Shown here: positions 1 through 8,000 of the stretch, in pieces
How the letters are laid out: each line of letters begins with the position of its first letter
Position numbering within the stretch: the first letter of the stretch is position 1
From: Strigamia acuminata
Lineage: Eukaryota > Arthropoda > Chilopoda > Geophilomorpha > Linotaeniidae
Reading direction: 5' to 3'
Length of the DNA: 64,000 bases
Assembly (NCBI GenBank): GCA_949358305.1
Contig: OX442319.1
Location: forward strand, 11,594,001 to 11,658,000
Notes under the pieces: generated by a model
Told to the model about the DNA's origin: nothing
Database searches by the model: none
Seen by the model: only the letters and a program-made list of their open reading frames with translations
Translations under genes and position numbers: made by a program

Positions 1-501
1 AAAAACGTAAAGTATTCACGAACTCCAACATTAATGCATCTCCTCATGCAAAAACTTCCACCGATTGAAGGAACTATGACAGACCAAAATTTTGTGGATT
101 ACGGCAGGATTCTCATTTCTAGTCAAGGGTTATTTAAAAAGAACAATTCAGCAACTAATATGCCAAAGTCTAGTAAAGGAGAAAAGTATATGACAGTGGT
201 TAAACGAATTTGGGAACTGTATAAAAATCGTCCAAAGACAACACCCCAAGCTGGCAAGAACACACCCCAAGCTGGCAAAGGCGTTAAGAAAACGTATCAT
301 CCATACAACTCCATAGACTACAAGTATTACAATAACCCGGACGAATTAATAGACAGGCTGCGATTGTTGCATGCATCACGGGATGCTGGAAACCAGTCTC
401 ACGACAACGAAATTGTAGAAATACTTATGGAACTAAAAGAGGAAAGAGTCCTCGATAAAACCAAGTTTGAAAACATGCGGAAGAAAATTCTCGCAAATTA
501 A
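1..501 (+). CDS. Conserved viral-element protein of unknown function, C-terminal part (cut by window)
   Basis: The frame is open from base 1 with no stop, so the protein is probably longer and begins outside the window; the first ATG inside is at 34 (155 aa to the TAA at 499-501). It is basic in the middle, with a short direct repeat (TPQAGKN/TPQAGKG, about residues 70-85), and has a charged C-terminal half containing the segment DELIDRLRLLHASRDAGN. I recall similar C-terminal halves in proteins encoded beside the penton-like gene of Polinton/adintovirus-like elements of invertebrates, but the function is unknown to me. The next gene starts 27 bases downstream on the same strand, consistent with a compact viral gene block. 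The assignment to the element is firm from context; no enzymatic motif is visible. Confidence 0.6.
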   Translation, partial: KNVKYSRTPTLMHLLMQKLPPIEGTMTDQNFVDYGRILISSQGLFKKNNSATNMPKSSKGEKYMTVVKRIWELYKNRPKTTPQAGKNTPQAGKGVKKTYHPYNSIDYKYYNNPDELIDRLRLLHASRDAGNQSHDNEIVEILMELKEERVLDKTKFENMRKKILAN

Positions 502-527
502 AAAAAGTAATAATAATCGTGATTACC

Positions 528-1289
528 ATGTCTATCGTACTAAGCAGTACAAAATCGGATTTCCTCACTACTTTTAGCTCACCTTTAATTTTGGGTGACG
601 ACGAATACGAATTGGGATTAGTGAGCCTCGAGACATTTTACACGATGCCAAATATAACCGAGGACAACAACGTGTTCAAATACTACACCATTGAAGTAGA
701 CGTGAACGTCCCCGCTCGTATTATAGGTACGCTCAACTACGACATCATCGTTCCCGTGGGTTGTTACGAACTTGCCGACATTATCTCGTACATACATACC
801 GAAATGAAATCCAGAGGACACTGGAATATGAAAGACGACGCACCTTTCATCGACATCGTGGCCAATTATAATACTCTGTCCACGACATTAGTGATTAGCG
901 ATGCCAGTTACGGGGCCAATTTTTCGGAAAATAGAAGTATGGCTAAATTATTCGGTCTCAAAACAAAGAAATACGGTGTAGGTAGAAGCGAATCCATTAA
1001 TCCGGTGAACATTTTTCACATTAACACTATCCTGGTCCATTGTGATCTTATTACCGACTCTTATAAAAACGGGAAGACGGCTCCGATCATATACGCATTT
1101 TTTCCTAATGTCCCGCCAGGCTTCAAAATAGTAGAAATGCCGTATAACATAGTTTACTTGCCGGTGAAAAATCAATCTAAAATACACGAAGTCAGGATCT
1201 GGTTGACCGATCAAGACGATAAACCACTGAATCTGAGAGGAGAAATTTTTACTACACGTTTACACTTACGAAAATTAATTAAAGCGTAA
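528..1289 (+). CDS. Penton-like minor capsid protein (Polinton/adintovirus-like)
   Basis: Protein of 253 aa. The frame opens with a GTG at 519, but the first ATG, in a normal context, is at 528 and gives MSIVLSSTKSDF, so I use it. The sequence is rich in beta-type segments without long hydrophobic stretches, has no signal peptide, and ends in a basic tail (TRLHLRKLIKA). Recognisable family features are the N-terminal LVSLETFYTMPNI segment, a central IIVPVGCYELADI segment, and the C-terminal IIYAFFPNVPPGFKIVE and LTDQDDKPLNLRGE segments. I associate these with the single-jelly-roll penton-type protein of invertebrate Polinton-like elements. The order penton-like then major-capsid-like on one strand supports this. 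The jelly-roll fold itself cannot be verified from sequence alone. The gene appears intact. Confidence 0.6.
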   Translation: MSIVLSSTKSDFLTTFSSPLILGDDEYELGLVSLETFYTMPNITEDNNVFKYYTIEVDVNVPARIIGTLNYDIIVPVGCYELADIISYIHTEMKSRGHWNMKDDAPFIDIVANYNTLSTTLVISDASYGANFSENRSMAKLFGLKTKKYGVGRSESINPVNIFHINTILVHCDLITDSYKNGKTAPIIYAFFPNVPPGFKIVEMPYNIVYLPVKNQSKIHEVRIWLTDQDDKPLNLRGEIFTTRLHLRKLIKA

Positions 1290-1299
1290 TTAAAAAAAC

Positions 1300-1461
1300 A
1301 TGCCGTTAATTTTTAATAAGAACGTAACGGCAAGTAATACCCCCAGCACCAGCTCCAACACTGCCACTGTCAAGACACCCTCGTCGATTAGAGGTGGAAA
1401 TATAAAAATTATAAAGTCTTCGATACGGCCAGATAATCGAGAATATATAAATTCTTTTTAA
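1300..1461 (+). CDS. Small basic ORF (53 aa), hypothetical
   Basis: The ATG at 1300 lies 10 bases after the penton-like stop, and the ORF runs 53 codons to a TAA at 1459-1461. The N-terminal half is rich in Ser/Thr/Asn; the C-terminal half is basic (GGNIKIIKSSIRPDNREY). Its tight spacing behind the penton-like gene and ordinary codons in an otherwise A+T-only spacer argue for a real small gene. It ends exactly where the A+T minisatellite begins. No function is recognised; a small capsid cement or DNA-associated peptide would fit the position but is a guess. Confidence 0.45.
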   Translation: MPLIFNKNVTASNTPSTSSNTATVKTPSSIRGGNIKIIKSSIRPDNREYINSF

Positions 1462-1650
1462 AAAAAATATATATTAAGTAATTAATTAAATACCGTAATT
1501 CTTTTTAAAAAAAAATATATATTAAGTAATTAATTAAGTAATTCTCTTTTAAAAAATATATATATATTAAGTAATTAATTAAGTAATTCTTTTTAAAAAA
1601 ATATATATATTAAGTAATTAATTAAGTAATTCTTTTTAAAAAAAATATAT
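1449..1650 (+). repeat. A+T minisatellite spacer of the viral element, about 4.5 units
   Basis: A unit of roughly 43-50 bp is repeated: ATTCTTTTTAAAA, then (AT)n, then ATTAAGTAATTAATTAA. Units start near 1450, 1498, 1543 and 1585, and the fifth unit is broken by the gypsy-1 insertion. The rest of that unit, ATATATATTAAGTAATTAA, resumes at 14995-15013 just before the capsid gene. Base composition is almost pure A+T. Confidence 0.85.
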
Positions 1651-2812
1651 TGTCACGGTCCGGTGTTCACGCGTACGAGTAGTACGCATTGTTTCCCCCG
1701 TGTTGTGTTTCTAATAAACCCTAATTGTGTTCCTACCTTGTATTGTTTACATTCTGTCTTACGTTTAGCCGAATTCTCCTCATTTTTCCCTCATTTCTTC
1801 CTTTCTTATCCCTTACTCATTCCTAACTTTCTTCTCTTTCTCTCACTTCTCTCTTATCTCTTCCTAGTTTTTCTATTTCTGTTTATTGTTTTGATGCGAA
1901 CTCATTTGCATTTCTATTCTGGTCAGTACGCGTCGACGTTAGTCATACACTTAGTATGCACCGACTGTACTGATTGGCTCTTGACTCTTCCGTGATTGGT
2001 TGAGCTTGGATGAGTCCAAGTTTACCTTTCACCCTATTTTTCCCTTTTTTCCTCAGTTAAGCTCTGTATCCCGAACGCGTAGGTGCTCTTTGGAGCCAGT
2101 GCTCATGGCAGAGTCTTAGCTCACTTCACAAAGCTCACTTGCTGCTTTGTTTCACCTAGTAGTTCTGAGACATGACTCTAGGTTTTCATCTCATCTTTAT
2201 TAGTGTTAACTCACAGTTTTATCCACTTGAACCTGTTGTTTTTTCCGCTTCCTTTCGTGTTGTTTTAAGCGCCGTGACGCGTCGCTATTTAGGCAGGATA
2301 AGTTTGTTTGGCTTTCAAACTGAAATCTTTGTGTCTATTTATTTCATGCATCCGGCGCGTAGCTTAGTTTCGCCGCTCACAACGAGCTTTAGCTTAATTA
2401 AGCATTAGTTTGAGGTTTAGTTTAGATTTGAGTGACCGTGCAGGCCAGATACGCACGCGTTAGCACCCATTTCGCGCTTCACTTCGACAGCGAGGCGGAC
2501 GTTTGCGAGTCGGGACGTTACGTGTTTCGTTTAACTTCGTGTGATCTTGTGATCTGCACGATACGTTGCGGGACGCGCGTTGGGTCTTGACTCTGGTGAC
2601 CGCTAAGCAAATTCTGTCCCCCCATTTTAGTAGCTCGGAATACCCGGCCAAAATAAATATTTGTGTAAAGATCGGGATCTGGAGTGTGTGCTACCGACAT
2701 AAGGCGCGCACTCACGGCTGGGCAGGTCTCGAGGACCAGGCTCCCAAGATTTTCTGTATCGCGGCGTCTTTCAAACGCGTCCCAAACCGCTCGGGAAACG
2801 CGATTCATTACA
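1651..2812 (+). repeat. Gypsy-1 5' LTR
   Basis: 1162 bp, TG...CA ends. Contains two inverted CCAAT boxes (GATTGG near 1972 and 1995), an AATAAA near 1709 and six ACGCGT palindromes. ORFs inside it are duplicated exactly in the 3' LTR and are not genes. Confidence 0.95.
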
Positions 2813-2814
2813 CG

Positions 2815-2832
2815 TGGTGCCGAAACCCGGGA
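2815..2832 (+). promoter_or_regulatory. Primer binding site, tRNA-Phe type
   Basis: TGGTGCCGAAACCCGGGA starts two bases after the 5' LTR. Its reverse complement matches the 3' end of eukaryotic cytoplasmic tRNA-Phe as I remember it (acceptor stem GCCGAAA plus CCA) over 18 bases. This marks the start of minus-strand cDNA synthesis. Confidence 0.8.
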
Positions 2833-2948
2833 GTATTCCGAGTTTTTCTAATTGCTGCCCATATAAACTGCTTTTGCGGTGGGTGCGGCAATTATCTTTG
2901 GAAAAACTAAGGTTTAAGTGGCGTTGTTACTCGCTACTTTTTTAAGCA

Positions 2949-2954
2949 GTAAGA
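2949..2954 (+). promoter_or_regulatory. Possible leader splice donor (GTAAGA)
   Basis: GTAAGA follows AAGCA at 2949, 43 bases before the gag ATG, the usual place of the donor that makes subgenomic RNA in elements with a third ORF. It pairs logically with the acceptor-like site at 11405. Inference only; a better-consensus donor, CAG|GTAAGT, also lies at 9690 inside pol. Confidence 0.35.
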
Positions 2955-2991
2955 TCATTCATTTGAGTCACTGCTATAGTTTCTGTCTATC

Positions 2992-5019
2992 ATGGCGGAA
3001 GGAGGTCATCTTGGTGATGACTCTACAAGTGTGTGGCCCGATTGGTTGCGTCGGGCGGGTGAGCGGCTTTACGAACGTACGCCGCGCCCGTCTGACTCGC
3101 AGCCAAGGCCCAAGTCCGTGCATGGCGTTCCCTTGGCAGGGGATGGTCGGCCGCCATCCTACTCGCAAATACACGAGGGTGCTGCAATTGCAGAGATGGG
3201 GGCCTCCACAACAGATGGCTCCTATCGCCCCGACACCTCCTCGTCTCTGCATGAGTCTCGAGTGGATTTTTCAGCGTCAGCGGTGTTGACTCCCCCGGTG
3301 CCGAGAAACCCCACCGCTCCTCCGGGATCTAGTCCGGAGGATAATGTTGCTAGGGAGGGAGTCCAACGTGAACCAGATTGGTTGCGTTATTTACAGCGAG
3401 CCGAGCTGGCGCTGAATGAACGCGTTGTTCGAACAATGGAACAATTTAGTCATAATATCGACTGCAGATTGGTACATTGGAGGAATGAGACTCTAGGGGG
3501 GATGAGGGATGTAGTTAGGGAGGAAATTGTGGCTTTAACCGTGCAGCCCGTGGAGGGGGTTATTCCACCTGTTCAGCAGAGACCTCATGACACTCTGCCT
3601 GGCGACGGGCCTCCTCCTGGGCAGGATCAGGGGCCGAGACCGGTCCGCTCACGTATCCTGACGCCAAGTGAATTTGACAGACAAGGTTTAGCAGGAGAAG
3701 GGGGAGCGCCGGATGATATAAACCCTCCGCTGCCCCCGCGGGAGAGGCCATCGAACGTGACAGCCCAAGCGGGCTCGCAAAGATACGCTCCGTCGGAGTA
3801 TGCCAACAGTGAGGTTATGAGGGACATAATTCGTTCCAAATCCTCGGCTGTCAGCCTTCCTTCGACGGCAAGTGTCGATCGGGCAGCTGCTGCGCGCGGA
3901 AATTCAGTCAATTCGCGTTTCCGGCAGCGGACTTATCCGCCCATACCGGCCCCGCCGCCGCAGTATGATTTGTCGCATGTGAAATCGGAGAGTGTGCCGA
4001 AGTTTGATGAGACGGACCTATCTTATAATGCTGTTGAGCGATTCCTGGCAAAACTGCGTGCACATTTTGTTATGTCACGCGTGTCGGAGGAGGCGTACAT
4101 CGACTTGTTTATTCCTTTGGCCTTGGGTGGGAAACCACTAAATTGGTTCCTGCGTTTGCGTCATAAACCTAAAACATGGAGTGAATTTGTCGTGCGCTTC
4201 CGCAAGGTGTATTCCCTGTCTGAGGCTGACGCGGCAGTCTTCTTACAAGATGCGTGTCAGGAAGTTGGAGAGGATACGGCAGAGTTTCTGTGTGAAATGA
4301 GTCGTTACCTTGAATTGACAGGTGTGCTAGGGGATCGGCAGCAGTGGAACTTGGCTCAGCATTGGCTGCAGCCGCAGATCACCGATACGATGGTCCGGTA
4401 TGGCGTACATTCCATGTCGCGAGCGATAGATCTGGGTCAGGTGGCGGATCGTGAGTTGAAGATGCGTGCCCTTCAACACCGTAGATTTGACGAAAAAGGG
4501 GTTCGAAAAGGCCTAGTTCCCGCTCCCGAACCCAAACCTAGGAAAGCTAGGGTTGGGGAGACTAGGAAAGTGGAACCGGCTAAGGCAGAGAAACCTCCTG
4601 CCCGCCTCCAATTTGATAAACGAAAATTGGTCGCGTTGGCCGAGGTTTTGGGCTATCCGATGGCGGATGGTGACGCGCAGAGTGTCGTCGGGCAGTCCCT
4701 GAGGAGTGAACCTCCGGCGCCGACACGGGTAATCAGTGCCCCTGCAAAGGCCCCGGAGGCAAAGGTTCCTCCGGGTGTCGCGGTGGCATTGTGTGGCCAT
4801 TCCGCTCATTCTTTTGCCAACACGACAAGCCCTCCCAATTTAGTGTTACCACCCGGAGCTGAGTGGGTGCGAAATCGCAAGGATCGTTGGTATATGCGTG
4901 ATATAGAAAAACGCATTGCTTTATGTCCCCATTGCTTCAAGCCCTGGCAGTTTCCGGGAAACGACCTGGGTCCGTCGACCAACCCGTCCGAGAAGGCGGC
5001 GGACCCGAAACGCAAGTAA
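2992..5019 (+). CDS. gag: Gypsy-1 Gag polyprotein
   Basis: 675 aa from the first good ATG (ATGGCGGAAGG) after the leader. The N-terminal 330 residues are Pro/Ser/Arg-rich and look disordered. Residues about 335-500 form a compact helical region (FDETDLSYNAVERFLAKL, GGKPLNWF, WSEFVVRFRKVY) like the retrotransposon-gag capsid core. A basic Pro/Lys linker follows. The C-terminus has no CCHC knuckle; instead CGHSAH and, about 65 residues on, CPHC could form one divergent zinc site. The final 97 bases overlap pol in the -1 frame, with a slippery heptamer at 4956. The protein should form the cytoplasmic virus-like particle. No internal stop or frameshift is present. Confidence 0.85.
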   Translation: MAEGGHLGDDSTSVWPDWLRRAGERLYERTPRPSDSQPRPKSVHGVPLAGDGRPPSYSQIHEGAAIAEMGASTTDGSYRPDTSSSLHESRVDFSASAVLTPPVPRNPTAPPGSSPEDNVAREGVQREPDWLRYLQRAELALNERVVRTMEQFSHNIDCRLVHWRNETLGGMRDVVREEIVALTVQPVEGVIPPVQQRPHDTLPGDGPPPGQDQGPRPVRSRILTPSEFDRQGLAGEGGAPDDINPPLPPRERPSNVTAQAGSQRYAPSEYANSEVMRDIIRSKSSAVSLPSTASVDRAAAARGNSVNSRFRQRTYPPIPAPPPQYDLSHVKSESVPKFDETDLSYNAVERFLAKLRAHFVMSRVSEEAYIDLFIPLALGGKPLNWFLRLRHKPKTWSEFVVRFRKVYSLSEADAAVFLQDACQEVGEDTAEFLCEMSRYLELTGVLGDRQQWNLAQHWLQPQITDTMVRYGVHSMSRAIDLGQVADRELKMRALQHRRFDEKGVRKGLVPAPEPKPRKARVGETRKVEPAKAEKPPARLQFDKRKLVALAEVLGYPMADGDAQSVVGQSLRSEPPAPTRVISAPAKAPEAKVPPGVAVALCGHSAHSFANTTSPPNLVLPPGAEWVRNRKDRWYMRDIEKRIALCPHCFKPWQFPGNDLGPSTNPSEKAADPKRK

Positions 5020-8000
5020 ATCGGTCGTTGGCTGCTTCTACAGGTGGCCCAAGTGATTGGATCGAGCCACCCAAACCAGCAGAAGTTGATGCTACTGTTG
5101 TGGCTGGTGCCCCTCCAAAAATGACAAATTTTATCATGTTGTCGCCACCCGAGTTCTTGGCTTCTAAAGAACCGAAGCTGATAATCGGGTTGCAGGACCG
5201 TTGTCGCCGCGATGCGCCCTTCGTTAAGATAGCTTGGGTGAACATCGAGTTTATAGCCCTAATGGATAGCGGAGCGCAGACATGTATAATGACTATGCCG
5301 CTGTTCAAAAGGCTTTCCAAGGAAATTGGAGTGGAGATGGTCCCAATGGACGAGACAATTCGGACCGCGTCAAATCAAATTGAACGCGTCATTGGTTGTG
5401 TGCAGATTGCCGTCCGAGCTCCCTTGGCGGTAGTTTGCTTTACTTGTCTCATCATTGCTCAGGGGTCGCAAGAACTCCTCCTGGGATTGGACTTTTGTAA
5501 GGCCGTTGGTTTATGCGTAGATCACGGCAATAACTATTGGTTTCTCCTGGGAGATGGAACGCGTCACCCCTTCCTGAATGAGGAGCAAGCCCGAGCCTCC
5601 GATCCAGTGGTCCTTTTCCCTCTGACCAAGGAACAACCCTCGTTGCCAGAGGGGGTTTGCGTCCGAGGCCCGCCTCTGTACAACTTGCCGGGAATGAGGA
5701 ATCCGCCGGTTAAATTACCGGAAAATCCAGCGGAACCCATTAGCTCGGTTAAGCAGGAGGTGAAGCCGGACGAGGACACTCCTCCAGTTGAAAGGGAGGA
5801 GCCCGTGGCTAAGCCGCCGATTGGTGATGTGAACTGCGTTTTCCTGAGCAAGCGTGAATTTGAAGAAGAGTTGTTTGAGCCTCCGTATTCGGACAATCCC
5901 CACATTGTGAAGGTTGTTTTGGCTCGGAGGAACCCTGACTCTCAGCAGTGGACATTCATTTGGTCTCCCAGGAGGCGTGAAAGGGCGCGCAAGAGTATTG
6001 TGCGGATAACGCGTAAACCTGGAAAACGGACCATGTGTTTGAGCCAACTGCGTCGGGCAGTTAAATTGCGCAAGGCGAGGGTGAAGATGGCTTCTCGAAG
6101 CCCTTCGGTGGCCCTTACGGCTTCTCCCGTGGTGGGGGGCGGCGTGGGCGACGTGGAGACTCCTCCTACTTTCCCTATAACAGAAGGTGTTGAGAGTACT
6201 CCTAGGCAGCATGATATTAATTTTGTGCAATATATCCCGAATAGGGACCCGACCAAACTCACTTGGGTCTACGACCAATTGTGTAATCAGTTGGAGCCCA
6301 AACGCATAACTCATCTAATGGATGCGTTGAAACCAGTTGCTCACATTTTCCGTGAGGAGCTGGGGCTCTGCAATAATACGCAATTTGAGGTGAATTTGAA
6401 GCCCGACTTTAGGCCGATTCATGTGCCGGTACGTCCGGTGAATCCGGCAAAAAAGGACATTATCGACGCTTACATAGACCAGAAAATGGCACAAGGAGTA
6501 ATAAGACGCTCCAAAAGTGACTGTGCTGTGGCGCCAGTTGTGGTCCCGAAGAAGGACGGGCGCTGGCGCTGCGCTATGGACTTTAGGCCGATAAATGCCC
6601 AAACCTTGCCCGACGTTTATCCGCTCCCAGATATCGACAACATCTTTGCATATCTTGGTGGAGCAAAGTGGTTTTCCATAATCGACGGAAGGGAAGCGTT
6701 CCATCAAATAGGGGTCCGACCTGGAGATGAACGATATCTCGCGTTCGTCACCCACAGGGGACTCTATGAGTATACGCGTATGCCCTTCGGTCCAATTAAC
6801 GGGCCGGCCACCCTGCAGCGCGCCATGAATCTTACACTGGCTGAACACCTCTACAAATTCGTCTTTGTCTATATCGACGATATTATTGTCTTTGGCAAGA
6901 CCTTCGAGGAGCATGTTGTTCACCTGCAAAAGGTGCTCTCGCTCCTCGATAACGCCGGTTTTACCATGAACGCCGGGAAGACTGAATTGTGTAAGAGGAG
7001 CCTTGAGGTTCTTGGCCATATCGTTGAAGAGGGAATTATCCGACCCAACCCGAAGAAAACTGACGCTATCCAAAAATACCCGGTGCCGACTAACCTCAAA
7101 GAGCTGCAACGCTTCAAGGGGATGGTCGGGTATTACGCGTCGTTCTTTCCCGGTTATTCTAAGACTTGCGAGGTATTTCGTGTTCTGATGCGAAAAAATG
7201 CGCCTTGGGTGTGGAAGCCCGAGCACCAGGCGGCCTTTGAGTATTTGAAAAACCAGATTTCGTTGTCTACACTTCATAGGAATTTCCCCGATTGGACGAA
7301 ACCCTATATTCTCCAAACAGACGCCAGTTATTCGGGGCTTGGTGCCGTCTTGATGCAAATCAACAATGACGGCGTACGCGTTCCCATTGCCTTCGCGTCG
7401 AGAGCCCTAAACAAGGCGGAGAAGAATTATATGACAACTGAAATTGAATGCTTGGCCGCTGTGTGGGCTGTGAAGCGCTTCAGGGCGTATCTCGAGCTAA
7501 TGGACTTTTACCTCGAGAGTGACCATAAGTCCTTGATGTGGCTCTTCACCCAACGAGAGCCCAAGGGTCGATTGGCGCGCTGGATTCTTTCTTTGTCGGA
7601 GTATCGTTTTACGTTCCTACACTGCAGTGGAACAAAGAATCGAGTCGCTGACGCGTTGAGCCGCGCCCCTGTCGACCCACCAATCGAGTTGGATGATGAG
7701 GATTGCCCAGCTTTGGACAACACATGTTATTGTGCGTTCTTTGACGATTACAGGGATTGGCCTGTGCCAAAGATGGAGGAGTTGGAAGATTTGACGCATT
7801 TCAAACCATCAAATGCTAAAATTGTTCGAGCTGTTACAATGCGTCGTCAAAAACGCATCCTGCTCGCCAGGTTGGCTGGGGCAGTTCCGGGGTCGGTGGA
7901 TATTAGTCCGGTGGACAACAACCCTCCAAAAAAGAAGAGGGGACGTCCACGAAAGCACCCGATCGCCGGAGGACCAACACCAGTTGGGGCTACTCCGGTG

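Noticed and set aside
3660-3760. Polinton integrase or packaging ATPase hidden in this window
   Set aside because: The only integrase motifs found belong to the gypsy and BEL Pol proteins; no Walker A/B pair of the FtsK/A32 type was found in the viral gene block.
5715-6314. Minus-strand ORFs of 100-350 aa opposite gypsy-1 pol (such as 5715-6314 and 6315-7358)
   Set aside because: They are antisense shadows of the pol frame with no family features.
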